Shown here piece after piece: positions 1 through 8,179 of a DNA stretch of 56,399 nucleotides. Numbering within the stretch: the stretch's first letter is position 1; each line of letters opens with the position of its first letter. Under the pieces are notes generated by a model. It made no database searches. It was not told the DNA's origin and worked only from the letters and a program-made list of their open reading frames with translations. The DNA is from Prolixibacteraceae bacterium. Its GTDB lineage: Bacteria > Bacteroidota > Bacteroidia > Bacteroidales > Prolixibacteraceae. The translations under genes and the position numbers were made by a program. The stretch lies in the NCBI GenBank assembly GCA_019459485.1, contig JAIBEZ010000093.1:1-56399 (forward strand). The letters are read 5' to 3'.

Positions 1-66
1 TCATCCTCTTTAACAGCTTCTTTCTCTACCACCAAAGCAACCACAGTCGCCCCTGCATCCACGTCA

Positions 67-402
67 TCATCCTCCTCCTCCACAAGATTCACCTCCGCGT
101 AAACCTCCACCGCCGCCGCTTCCACCACGGAAACCACCGCCACCTGGACGTGTACCTTCTTTTTTCTCTTCAGCTTTATTTACAACAATTGTCCGGCCTT
201 CAATCTCTGCGTTGTTCAGTTCTTCAATTGCTTTTTTAGCTTCTTCTTCGTTTGTCATTTCCACAAAACCAAAGCCTTTAGATCTTCCAGTAGCTCTGTC
301 TGTGATAATTTTTACGGATGTTACTTCTCCGTATTCTTCAAAAATTTCCTGTAATTCGCTTTCCTCAATTTTAAAGGGAAGGCTGCCAACAAAAATGTTC
401 AT
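67..402 (-). CDS. RRM-type RNA-binding protein with glycine-rich tail
   Basis: A 111-residue protein with one RNA recognition motif (about residues 1-75) and a Gly/Arg tail (about 84-111). RNP2 is visible as IFVGSL (residues 3-8) and RNP1 as KGFGFVEM (42-49), so the aromatic RNA-stacking residues are present. Proteins of this build in Bacteroidota and cyanobacteria bind single-stranded RNA in the cytoplasm and are often cold-induced; that role here is inferred from family. The coding frame ends at two consecutive TGA codons (64-69), yet the same frame continues for 17 Gly/Arg/Cys-rich codons to a TAA at 10-12, so the tail may be prematurely terminated. A TAnnTTTG box lies just upstream of the start. 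Confidence 0.9.
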   Translation of the reverse strand: MNIFVGSLPFKIEESELQEIFEEYGEVTSVKIITDRATGRSKGFGFVEMTNEEEAKKAIEELNNAEIEGRTIVVNKAEEKKEGTRPGGGGFRGGSGGGGGLRGGESCGGGG

Positions 403-437
403 AAATAACTGTTTAAAAAATGAATAAATTAATTTTT

Positions 438-445
438 CAAAAGTA
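438..445 (-). promoter_or_regulatory. Bacteroidota-type -7 box for the RRM gene
   Basis: On the minus strand this reads TACTTTTG, an exact match to TAnnTTTG. Transcription would begin near 431, giving a leader of roughly 29 nt. No TTTG lies at the best 19-bp spacing; the nearest candidates are 14 and 27 bp away, so only the -7 element is supported. Confidence 0.45.
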
Positions 446-774
446 GTTATATTTTAATTCAAATTACATTCGCAATAATAATTTATTCACTGTTATATTT
501 TTTTTTATTTTTTTTAGTGGCCTAGTGCCTAATTATTTACAGCTGATATGCTTTGTTTTTCAATCATCGCAGCCGAAACAATCAAAAAACATTTGTATGA
601 ATGTCGAAATAAACCCTCCTGGAGGTTCTATTATTCAAACTGAATCTAAATAACCAGTTTTTATATTTTTCAGCAAAAGGCACCTATTGCTTATAATCGC
701 TTTATTTTTATGTGTTTCGGCTTTTATATTGAAAGCAAAAATACAGAACAGCTTACAATTGCCTCTTCCACTTA

Positions 775-805
775 TTTGCAGTATAAATTAAATCTTTTAC
801 TTTTG
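775..805 (+). promoter_or_regulatory. Full-consensus Bacteroidota promoter for the porin/paaK block
   Basis: TTTG at 775-778, then exactly 19 bp, then TACTTTTG at 798-805. Both elements match the published Bacteroides consensus (TTTG at -33, TAnnTTTG at -7). Initiation is expected near 812, which leaves a long leader of about 167 nt before the ATG at 979. It probably drives the porin and the ligase genes behind it. Confidence 0.65.
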
Positions 806-978
806 GTTCCAATTCTGAAAAATGGACTTAGAATACTGTAATACACCCATTTCAGAGGGAATAAAGAATTAAAATAAAAACCAAAGATCAGTAAATTGAA
901 TCCATCAGGAACGTCAGTTTGCCTTACGTTGCCAATTGATTTTTTTGGCAGCAAACGATCGTCAGAACCAAACTAAGA

Positions 979-2244
979 ATGAAGAATGTTGTCTTGTTTG
1001 CGCTACTTTTCTTTGCAGTGCGCGCTTTAGGTCAGGAAACAAAAACCAATGACCTCGATCTGGATTTTTATGGATTTGTAAGAAACGAGTTCTACCTCGA
1101 CACCTACAAAGGGCTGGATGCCGCTCACGATCAGTTTTATCTGGTACCTTTATATGTAGGGAAAGACGCCAATGGAGAAGATATCAACGAGCAAACCAGT
1201 ACAAACCTATCGGCCATTACCACCCGGTTAGGAGTAAGAATCAGTGGTCCGGAGATTTTCGGGGCAAAAACCAGCGGAAACATTGAATTCGACTTTGGAG
1301 GAATACTAAAATCGGAACCAACGCTTCTCCGGATACGCCATGCTTACACCGCTTTTACATGGACAAAATCAAAACTTACTGTTGGACAAACCTGGCACCC
1401 GTTCTGGGGTGGAAGCATCTTCCCCACTGTGGCAGGTTTAAATACCGGTGCACCATTTCAGGCATTCAGCCGCACACCGCAAATTAGGTACGATATTATT
1501 TCAGGCAAATTTACTTTTAGCGGTGCATTACTTTATGAACTTCAATATGCATCTAAAACAATCGAATCATCCAATTACTCCACTTCCAATCAGGCCAAAC
1601 GAAACGGAATTTTGCCTGAAGTTGCTGTGGCAATAGAGTATAAAAATAAAGACTTTACAGCGGGAGCGGGTGCATTGTACAATCAAATTAAACCAAGAAT
1701 GACCAGCACCGGAACGGATGGTGTTTTTAAATCTGATGAATTTATCGCAGGAAAGGGAGTAATGGCCTACGCAAAATATATTCGCAACATGTTTTCAATC
1801 ATTTCGAAGGGCTATTTCGGACAGAATATGAACCAGATCACTTTGTTGGGAGGATATGGAGTTGCCTCTTTAGATGCACGAACAGGCGCTGAAACCTACA
1901 CCAACTACACCAATTACACCGCGTTGGTAAATGCTTTGTACGGTAAAAAATGGCAGGCCGGACTTTTGGTTGGAATCGGCGATAATCTGGGAACCGGCAA
2001 AGCATTATACAATGACGGAACCAACAAGGCAAAAACCTGCGGACTCCTGCCAAACGTAAAAGGTATTTTCAGGGTTTCGCCAAGTATATCTTATAATGTA
2101 TCGAAAATAAGACTAGTGGCTGAATACGAAATGACCACCGCCGACTATGGAATCGGGGCAATCAACTTTGAAAACGGATTGTATGCCGAAACCCACAAAA
2201 CAACCAACAACCGGTTGAATTTTATGATGATGTACCTTTTCTAA
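979..2244 (+). CDS. Outer-membrane porin-like beta-barrel protein
   Basis: 421 residues starting with a cleavable signal peptide (hydrophobic residues 5-15, likely cut after ...RALG) followed by alternating amphipathic strands with many aromatic residues and a C-terminal Phe, the usual pattern of an outer-membrane beta barrel. It begins with LDFYGFVRNEF after the signal, as in porin-like proteins of this phylum. It stops 12 bp before the first phenylacetate-CoA ligase gene, so it may admit aromatic acids for that pathway; this substrate is only inferred from position. No TonB box or plug domain is seen, so it is not a SusC-type receptor. Confidence 0.75.
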   Translation: MKNVVLFALLFFAVRALGQETKTNDLDLDFYGFVRNEFYLDTYKGLDAAHDQFYLVPLYVGKDANGEDINEQTSTNLSAITTRLGVRISGPEIFGAKTSGNIEFDFGGILKSEPTLLRIRHAYTAFTWTKSKLTVGQTWHPFWGGSIFPTVAGLNTGAPFQAFSRTPQIRYDIISGKFTFSGALLYELQYASKTIESSNYSTSNQAKRNGILPEVAVAIEYKNKDFTAGAGALYNQIKPRMTSTGTDGVFKSDEFIAGKGVMAYAKYIRNMFSIISKGYFGQNMNQITLLGGYGVASLDARTGAETYTNYTNYTALVNALYGKKWQAGLLVGIGDNLGTGKALYNDGTNKAKTCGLLPNVKGIFRVSPSISYNVSKIRLVAEYEMTTADYGIGAINFENGLYAETHKTTNNRLNFMMMYLF

Positions 2245-2256
2245 ACTACAATATAT

Positions 2257-3564
2257 ATGTATTGGGAAAATGAACTTGAAACACTGAAGCGGACCGACCT
2301 CGAAAAACTTCAGGTAAAACGGTTGAAAAACACCATTCAGGCGGCAATGAATTCGTCGTATTACGGAAATTTGTACAAACAAATGGGATTGTCGGCCGAT
2401 TCGGTAAAATCAGTTTCCGACATCAGAAAATTGCCATTTACCACCAAGCAAAACCTGCGCGATAATTTTCCCTACGGATTTCTTGGTCTGCCCCAAAAAG
2501 AGCTGATTCGCCTGCACAGTTCGAGCGGAACCACAGGAAACCCAACCGTAATTTTTCACAACCGGCACGACATTGATTCGTGGGCAAACCTGATGGCACG
2601 TTCGCTGTTTTGTGCTGGGGTGCGCGATACCGATGTTTTCCAGAATATCTGCGGATACGGTTTGTTTACAGGAGGCCTCGGATTTCAGTACGGAATTGAA
2701 CGCCTTGGATGTTTGAGTATTCCCGCCGGAGCCGGAAACAGTCAGCGTCAGATCAAACTGATGCAGGATTACGGCACCACGGTGGCCCATGCCATACCAA
2801 GTTACCTGAACCGATTGTTTGAAGTTTTTCAGGAGGAAGGATTTGACCCGAGAAAAGATACCAAACTGCATACTTTTGTGATCGGCGCGGAACCTCACAC
2901 CGAAGAACAGCGTCAGCGCATTGAGGAAATGTTTGGCGTAAAAGCATACAATTCGTTTGGCCTTTCTGAAATGAACGGTCCCGGAGTTGCATTCGAATGC
3001 ACTTATCAGAATGGGCTGCACATTTGGGAAGACGCTTTCCTGATCGAAATTATTAATCCGGACACGCTCGAACCTGTTGCCGACGGAGAAATCGGAGAAC
3101 TGGTAATGACCACGCTCGACCGTCAGGCAATGCCGCTGATTCGCTACCGCACCCGCGACCTTACCCGTATTTTACCCGGAGCATGTGCCTGCGGACGAAC
3201 ACATGTGCGCCTCGACCGCATTGCAGGACGCAGCGACGACATGTTTATTGTGAAAGGCTGCAACATATTTCCGATGCAGATTGAAGGCGTGCTAATGAAA
3301 ATTCCTGAAGTAGGTGCCGATTATTTGATTACCTTGGAGACCATTAACGGATCTGACGAAATGATCATTGAAGTGGAAGTAAAAAAGGACTGGTTCAATG
3401 GAGACATCACCCGATTGGACAAATTATCGAGGTTGATCACCGGACAGATCCGCGATGAAGTATTGGTAAAACCTTTGGTTCGATTGGTTGAGCCGGGCTC
3501 GTTGCCAAAATCGGAAGGAAAAGCAGTTCGGGTAAAGGAACTGCGAAAAGCGCTGAATTCATAG
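2257..3564 (+). CDS. paaK: Phenylacetate-CoA ligase (first copy)
   Basis: 435 residues, the normal length for the PaaK branch of adenylate-forming enzymes, which convert phenylacetate or related aryl acids, ATP and CoA to the aryl-CoA. The phosphate-binding motif SSGTTGNPT is at residues 89-97, the RYRTRDLTR motif is in the C-terminal half, and the cysteine motif CACGRTHVR lies just before the hinge. It follows the porin by 12 bp and precedes an ACT-domain gene. A second ligase/ACT pair occurs at 4730-6469, so the pair is duplicated. Substrate may be phenylacetate, indoleacetate or hydroxyphenylacetate; sequence alone does not decide. Confidence 0.92.
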   Translation: MYWENELETLKRTDLEKLQVKRLKNTIQAAMNSSYYGNLYKQMGLSADSVKSVSDIRKLPFTTKQNLRDNFPYGFLGLPQKELIRLHSSSGTTGNPTVIFHNRHDIDSWANLMARSLFCAGVRDTDVFQNICGYGLFTGGLGFQYGIERLGCLSIPAGAGNSQRQIKLMQDYGTTVAHAIPSYLNRLFEVFQEEGFDPRKDTKLHTFVIGAEPHTEEQRQRIEEMFGVKAYNSFGLSEMNGPGVAFECTYQNGLHIWEDAFLIEIINPDTLEPVADGEIGELVMTTLDRQAMPLIRYRTRDLTRILPGACACGRTHVRLDRIAGRSDDMFIVKGCNIFPMQIEGVLMKIPEVGADYLITLETINGSDEMIIEVEVKKDWFNGDITRLDKLSRLITGQIRDEVLVKPLVRLVEPGSLPKSEGKAVRVKELRKALNS

Positions 3565-3579
3565 AGTAGCAAGATATGA

Positions 3580-3647
3580 GTATCAAGTATCAAGACAAAG
3601 CACGGGTCTTTCGTTGTTCTTGATACTTGAATCCTGATACTTGATAC
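3580..3647. repeat. Imperfect palindrome between paaK and ACT gene
   Basis: The left arm (3580-3595) contains two GTATCAA units. Two right-arm copies of TGATACTTGA follow at 3621-3630 and 3635-3644, so the RNA could fold with either. A direct repeat of ATAATTCATCAT follows at 3653-3664 and 3669-3680. Such palindromes inside operons resemble REP-type interspersed elements. Confidence 0.6.
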
Positions 3648-3684
3648 CAAAATAATAATTCATCATTTATAATTCATCATTCCC

Positions 3685-4119
3685 ATGGCATATCAGGTTT
3701 CTATATTTCTTGAAAACAAAATCGGCCACCTCGAAAGGGTGACTGCCGTATTGAAAGCTGCCAAAATCAACATCCGTACGATGAACCTGAACCACACAGC
3801 CAGCGGTTGGGGAATTTTGAACCTGGTTGTTTCAGATCCAAAATTGGCCCATCAGCTATTGATCGACAACGGTTTGTCGGCTGCTTTGCGCGAAATTGTT
3901 GTAATAGAAATGATCGATCAGCCTGGCGGACTGGATGACCTGCTCAAGGAAATCGTAAAAGCCGGAGTCAACTTCACCAATGCTTACGGACGATCGGCGT
4001 ACGGAAACGAAAACGCCTACTTTGTAATCGATACAGAAGATGTTGCAGATGCAAGGCAAAAACTATTGCAAGCCGGACTGAACATCATGCCCGATGATTC
4101 AATCTATGGAAATAGCTGA
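3685..4119 (+). CDS. Tandem ACT-domain protein (first copy)
   Basis: 144 residues made of two ACT folds (about 1-70 and 72-144), each a small amino-acid-binding regulatory domain; the first begins QVSIFLENKIGHLERVTAVL, a typical ACT start. No catalytic domain is attached. Genes of this kind often follow paaK, and the protein probably senses an aromatic amino acid or an aryl acid and modulates the ligase or oxidoreductase; that is inferred from family and position. It lies 120 bp after the first ligase, the gap filled by a palindrome. A homologue follows the second ligase. Confidence 0.8.
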   Translation: MAYQVSIFLENKIGHLERVTAVLKAAKINIRTMNLNHTASGWGILNLVVSDPKLAHQLLIDNGLSAALREIVVIEMIDQPGGLDDLLKEIVKAGVNFTNAYGRSAYGNENAYFVIDTEDVADARQKLLQAGLNIMPDDSIYGNS

Positions 4120-4154
4120 TACATTTAAATATTCATCCAATTTTTATAATCACG

Positions 4155-4676
4155 ATGCAGATTGAAAGAATCCAAACTAAGATTTACGAAATAAGAGGGA
4201 TGAAGGTGATGTTAGACTTTGACCTTGCTGAAATGTATGGCTCTGAAACAGCCCAACTAAAAAGGGCTGTCAGAAGAAATTCAGAACGGTTTGAGGGTGA
4301 TGATTTTATGTTTGAATTAACCAGAGAGGAACTTTCAAGATGCCAAATTGGTACCTTGAACAAAGGTCGTGGAGGTAATATAAAATATTTGCCCTTCGCA
4401 TTTACTGAATTGGGCGTGTCGATGCTTAGTAGTGTTCTTAACTCAAAAACAGCAATTGAGATTAACCGCAATATCATGCGCGCGTTTGTATTTATTAGGC
4501 AATACGCATTGACTCATAAAGATTTGACCCAAAAGTTGCAAGAAATTGAAAGCAAGTACGACAAACAATTTAACGATGTGTACGATGCAATAAACTTCCT
4601 GATGCAAAAGGACAATCAGGAGTCAACACAGAAACAACGAACCAAAATAGGGTATAAACCCAATCCTAAAGAATAA
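4155..4676 (+). CDS. ORF6N-domain protein
   Basis: 173 residues. The N-terminal part (about 5-95) matches the ORF6N domain: IYEIRGMKVMLDFDLAEMYG, then QLKRAVRRN and FTELGVSMLSSVL. The C-terminal part is helical, probably coiled coil (about 118-155). ORF6N domains occur in phage antirepressors and DNA-binding proteins and are widespread as single genes in Bacteroidota. It sits inside the aromatic-acid gene block, 35 bp after an ACT gene and 53 bp before the second ligase, with which it has no known metabolic link, so it was probably inserted. No other phage gene is nearby. Confidence 0.8.
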   Translation: MQIERIQTKIYEIRGMKVMLDFDLAEMYGSETAQLKRAVRRNSERFEGDDFMFELTREELSRCQIGTLNKGRGGNIKYLPFAFTELGVSMLSSVLNSKTAIEINRNIMRAFVFIRQYALTHKDLTQKLQEIESKYDKQFNDVYDAINFLMQKDNQESTQKQRTKIGYKPNPKE

Positions 4677-4729
4677 TCTCATGACAACCATTCCCATATC
4701 CATAGCACCGAATAAATAAAAAAAATACA

Positions 4730-6028
4730 ATGATCTGGAACGAAAAAATAGAATGTGCGAGCCGCGACGAAATGCGTGCGGTTCAAACCGAAAGACTGAT
4801 AGAAACAGTTAAAAGAATTTACCACAATGTGCCCAGCTATCGCCAAAAAATGCAGGAAGCTGGCTTGGTTCCCGACGACATAAAATCTGTTGACGATTTA
4901 AGCAAATTGCCTTTTACAGTTAAAACCGACTTACGCGACAATTATCCGTTTGGAATGTTCACCGTTCCGATGAGTGAAATTGTGCGCATTCATGCATCTT
5001 CAGGAACAACCGGAAAACCAACAGTGGTTGGTTATACACGCAAAGACCTTAACAGTTGGTCGGAAGTGGTGACCCGTTCGCTTTGCATGGCAGGCGTTCA
5101 CCGCGACGACATTGTTCAGGTGGCTTATGGCTACGGACTTTTTACAGGCGGATTGGGCCTTCACTATGGTTGCGAAAACCTGGGAGCTTCAGTCATCCCG
5201 ATTTCAGGAGGAAACACCGACAAACAATTGCAGCTGATGCAGGATTTCGGAACGTCGGTAATTGCCTGCACGCCATCGTATTCACTTTTTCTGGCCGAAG
5301 AAATGGAGGCTGCCGGAATCAAAAAAGAAAACCTGAAATTGCGTGTCGGTATTTTTGGAGCCGAACCTTGGACCGAAAATATGCGCAAAGAGATTGAGGA
5401 AAAACTGGGACTGAAAGCCATTGACATTTATGGATTGAGCGAAATTATCGGTCCGGGCGTTTCATGCGAATGCGAGCACCAGGTTGGAATGCACATCAAC
5501 GAAGATCATTTTATTCCTGAAATTATTGATCCTGAAACCTTGCAACCGCTGCCAGCCGGAGAAATCGGCGAACTGGTTTTTACAACTGTTACCAAGGAAG
5601 GAATTCCGCTTATCCGCTACCGCACACGCGACCTTACCCGACTGAATTACGAAAAATGCGCCTGTGGCCGAACACTGGTTCGGATGGAAAAATGCAAAGG
5701 CCGCAGCGACGACATGCTCATCATCCGCGGCGTAAACGTATTCCCATCGCAAATTGAAAGCGTGCTGCTCGAAATGAGTGAAACGGCTCCTCATTATTTG
5801 CTTATCGTTGAACGCGAAGGTAACCTGGACACATTGAAACTGATGGTTGAGGTTCAGGAGCAGTTCTTTTCCGACGAGATAAAACAACTGGAAGCTTTGC
5901 GCAAAAAAATCACTCATAAACTTCAAAGTACATTGGGCATTTCTGTGGACGTGAAACTGGTTGAACCGAAAACCATTGAACGCACCGCCGGAAAAGCAAA
6001 ACGTGTAATTGACAACCGTAAATTGTAG
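4730..6028 (+). CDS. paaK: Phenylacetate-CoA ligase (second copy)
   Basis: 432 residues, clearly paralogous to the ligase at 2257-3564 over its full length. SSGTTGKPT (90-98) is the phosphate loop; RYRTRDLTR and the CACGRTLVR motif are kept. The two copies differ enough throughout that they are old paralogues with probably different aryl acid preferences, for example phenylacetate against indoleacetate. It ends 12 bp before a second ACT-domain gene, so ligase and ACT genes move as a pair. Confidence 0.92.
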   Translation: MIWNEKIECASRDEMRAVQTERLIETVKRIYHNVPSYRQKMQEAGLVPDDIKSVDDLSKLPFTVKTDLRDNYPFGMFTVPMSEIVRIHASSGTTGKPTVVGYTRKDLNSWSEVVTRSLCMAGVHRDDIVQVAYGYGLFTGGLGLHYGCENLGASVIPISGGNTDKQLQLMQDFGTSVIACTPSYSLFLAEEMEAAGIKKENLKLRVGIFGAEPWTENMRKEIEEKLGLKAIDIYGLSEIIGPGVSCECEHQVGMHINEDHFIPEIIDPETLQPLPAGEIGELVFTTVTKEGIPLIRYRTRDLTRLNYEKCACGRTLVRMEKCKGRSDDMLIIRGVNVFPSQIESVLLEMSETAPHYLLIVEREGNLDTLKLMVEVQEQFFSDEIKQLEALRKKITHKLQSTLGISVDVKLVEPKTIERTAGKAKRVIDNRKL

Positions 6029-6040
6029 GAGGAAATCAAA

Positions 6041-6469
6041 ATGATTATAAAACAACTGTCCGTATTTCTGGAAAATAAAACCGGAAGGCTGAACGAAGTG
6101 ACCCAGATTCTGGGTAATGCAGGTATCAACATGTCAGCAATGAGCGTGGCCGACACCTCCGAATTTGGCATTTTGCGAATGATCGTTTCGGAACCCGAAA
6201 AAGCGCTTGCAATACTGAAAGAGGCTGAATTTTCGGTCAGACTGACGGAAGTGATTTGCCTGAATAGCCCGAATGAACCGGGAGCTCTGGCCCGTGCGCT
6301 AAATATCCTTTCCGGAGAAAGTGTTTTTATCGAGTATTTGTATGCCTATTCTATGGACAACAAAACAGCCAATATTGTGCTGAAACCCGACAACATTCAA
6401 AAGTGCATTGAAGTACTTCAGGCACACAAAATGGAATTGGTAAGCGCCAGCAAAATGTATAAGATTTAA
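6041..6469 (+). CDS. Tandem ACT-domain protein (second copy)
   Basis: 142 residues with two ACT domains; it starts IIKQLSVFLENKTGRLNEVT and the second domain starts LNSPNEPGALARALNIL. It resembles the ACT protein at 3685-4119 in size and layout. Twelve bases separate it from the second ligase, which implies co-transcription and probably co-function. A small regulatory subunit or ligand sensor for the ligase is the simplest reading; no direct evidence for the ligand is in the sequence. Confidence 0.8.
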   Translation: MIIKQLSVFLENKTGRLNEVTQILGNAGINMSAMSVADTSEFGILRMIVSEPEKALAILKEAEFSVRLTEVICLNSPNEPGALARALNILSGESVFIEYLYAYSMDNKTANIVLKPDNIQKCIEVLQAHKMELVSASKMYKI

Positions 6470-6509
6470 ATTCGTTGACACTCAAAAAACTGTACACCGG
6501 TTCGTTTGT

Positions 6510-6517
6510 TATCTTTG
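6510..6517 (+). promoter_or_regulatory. -7 box upstream of pheA
   Basis: TATCTTTG, an exact TAnnTTTG match, 83 bp before the prephenate dehydratase ATG. No TTTG is found at 19 bp spacing, so the promoter is only half supported. Initiation near 6524 would place a GC-rich hairpin (6563-6580) in the leader. Confidence 0.4.
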
Positions 6518-6562
6518 CAGATTAACATTCCGGAGTGATATTAGGATATTTTGCGTAAATTG

Positions 6563-6580
6563 TCCCGGCTTTGTCCGGGA
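6563..6580 (+). promoter_or_regulatory. GC-rich hairpin in the pheA leader
   Basis: TCCCGG (6563-6568) pairs with CCGGGA (6575-6580) around a 6-nt loop, followed by an interrupted T-rich stretch TTTTAACTTTT. It sits 20 bp before the pheA ATG. It could terminate the upstream operon or act as an attenuator of pheA; the T-tract is weak for either. Confidence 0.4.
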
Positions 6581-6600
6581 TTTTAACTTTTAAACTGAAG

Positions 6601-7437
6601 ATGAAGAAAATAGCGATACAGGGAATTGCAGGTTCATTTCACGAAGATGCTGCAAGAGGATTTTTCGAGGATGAAATTGAGGTTGTTGAATGCAAATCGT
6701 TTACAAGTGTTTGCAATTTAATTGATACAGACCAAGTTAGTATTGCGGTAATGGCCATCGAAAATTCGATTGCCGGTAGCCTGTTGCAGAATTATGCATT
6801 GATCCGCGATTATCATTTAAAGGTTATCGGCGAAATTTACATTCACATCCAAATGAAACTGATGGCCAATCCGGGCGTGACCAAAGCCGATATCAAAACC
6901 ATTTATTCGCATCCGATTGCCATTAAACAATGCGCAGAATACCTCGAAAAGAATTTTCCTGATGTGCGTTTAATCGAAAATCAGGATACAGCCGCCTCCG
7001 GGAAATTGGTTCACGAAGAAAAACTAATGGATTCGGCAGCGATTGGCAATCAGAGAACCGCCGACCTCTATGAACTGGAAGTTCTGGAAACGGGCCTCGA
7101 GACCAACAATAAAAACTACACACGCTTCCTGATTTTATCCAAACATGCTAAGCCCAACGAATTGGCCAACAAAGCATCGCTGTGTTTCGAAGTTGGCCAT
7201 TATTACGGTGCATTGGCCAATGTGTTGAATACATTTGCTGAAAATCAGATCAACCTGACCAAAATACAATCGGTTCCGATTATTGGCAAACCGAACGAAT
7301 ATACCTTCCACATTGATGTGGAATGGGATTCATTGGACAATTATGAAAGAGCCCTTCATGCTATCCTGAAGAACGTTTCAAGTCTTTCGGTTTTAGGCGA
7401 ATATGTTCGGGGCGAATTGGCAATTCACAATCAGTAA
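6601..7437 (+). CDS. pheA: Prephenate dehydratase
   Basis: 278 residues from the ATG at 6601; the frame is open upstream but MKKIAIQGIAGSFHE is the family's usual N terminus. It decarboxylates and dehydrates prephenate to phenylpyruvate. The catalytic TRF motif is present in NYTRFLIL, and a C-terminal ACT domain starts at GALANVLNTF. The usual ESRP effector motif of the ACT domain is replaced by KIQSVPI, so phenylalanine feedback may be altered. It heads a run of flavodoxin, aminotransferase and ferredoxin oxidoreductase genes, placing phenylpyruvate at the centre of the cluster. Confidence 0.92.
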   Translation: MKKIAIQGIAGSFHEDAARGFFEDEIEVVECKSFTSVCNLIDTDQVSIAVMAIENSIAGSLLQNYALIRDYHLKVIGEIYIHIQMKLMANPGVTKADIKTIYSHPIAIKQCAEYLEKNFPDVRLIENQDTAASGKLVHEEKLMDSAAIGNQRTADLYELEVLETGLETNNKNYTRFLILSKHAKPNELANKASLCFEVGHYYGALANVLNTFAENQINLTKIQSVPIIGKPNEYTFHIDVEWDSLDNYERALHAILKNVSSLSVLGEYVRGELAIHNQ

Positions 7438-7448
7438 AAATTTAGAAT

Positions 7449-7973
7449 ATGAGTAAAATTGGATTATTTTTCGGGCCTTTAAAGGGTTCTGTTCATCGTG
7501 TTGCTGAAAAAGTAAAAAACGCTTTGGGAGAACAAAATATTGATATGATATCGGTTCACGATGCGGACGTTTCAGATCTGGAAAAGTATGATAAAATCAT
7601 TTTCGGTATTTCCACCGTTGGAAAAGAAACCTGGGATTCTGATTTTTCAAATACCGACTGGAGCAAATTTTTCCCCAACATCAGTAAAGTTGATTATTCA
7701 GGTAAAACAGTTGCCATCTTCGGATTGGGCGACTCTGTGACTTATTCGAACCATTTCGTTAATGCAATGGGCGTTTTGGCAAAAGACCTGTTAAAAAACG
7801 GCGCAACCATCGTTGGAAAAGTTGATCCTTCAAGCTATGAATTCGAGGAATCGGAAGCGATCTTCGACGGAATGTTTATCGGTCTGCCGATTGATGAAGA
7901 TTTTGAGCCGGAACTGACCGACGAACGTGTTTCAAACTGGGTAAATACCCTAAAACCTGCCTTTGGACTTTGA
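7449..7973 (+). CDS. Flavodoxin with divergent phosphate loop
   Basis: 174 residues, the size of a long-chain flavodoxin, a small FMN electron carrier of the cytoplasm. The order of conserved blocks fits: N-terminal strand KIGLFFG, WDSDF in the W/F loop, and GLGDSVTYSNHFVNAMG around the second FMN loop. The phosphate loop, normally (S/T)-x-T-G-x-T, reads GPLKGSV (about 9-15), which lacks the usual Thr residues. It is 11 bp after pheA and upstream of a ferredoxin-dependent oxidoreductase, so it could share electrons with that enzyme. FMN binding is less certain than usual. Confidence 0.8.
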   Translation: MSKIGLFFGPLKGSVHRVAEKVKNALGEQNIDMISVHDADVSDLEKYDKIIFGISTVGKETWDSDFSNTDWSKFFPNISKVDYSGKTVAIFGLGDSVTYSNHFVNAMGVLAKDLLKNGATIVGKVDPSSYEFEESEAIFDGMFIGLPIDEDFEPELTDERVSNWVNTLKPAFGL

Positions 7974-8179
7974 TTTTCCGAAACATGATAAAATACAGGT
8001 TCACCTTTTAGCCTGATTTTCTGTCAAATCAAAACAGGAAAGGGTTGCTTGCTTTCATTTTCCATTTCGAAGCTTTCCGGTTATTTCGAATTGCGAAAAC
8101 TGCTAAGCAATACCCTGACAGGATTTGATTTATCGGAAATACTTTTCTTATTTTTACCCACTAAATCAGATATCTACAG

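Larger units (their letters stand above)
403..978. other. 576-bp intergenic region between divergent genes
   Basis: This spacer separates the minus-strand RRM gene from the plus-strand porin. It is AT-rich with T-runs at 490-520. I see a -7 box for each flanking gene but no convincing coding region; a 60-codon minus-strand frame at 772-954 has atypical composition and covers the porin promoter. The 167-nt stretch between the predicted porin transcription start and its ATG has no structure I recognise. Confidence 0.5.

Noticed and set aside
772-954. 60-codon minus-strand frame upstream of the porin
   Set aside because: Atypical composition and it covers a full-consensus promoter on the other strand.
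4155-4676. Remnant prophage
   Set aside because: Only one ORF6N gene; no integrase, structural or lysis genes, and ORF6N genes are common as single genes in this phylum.
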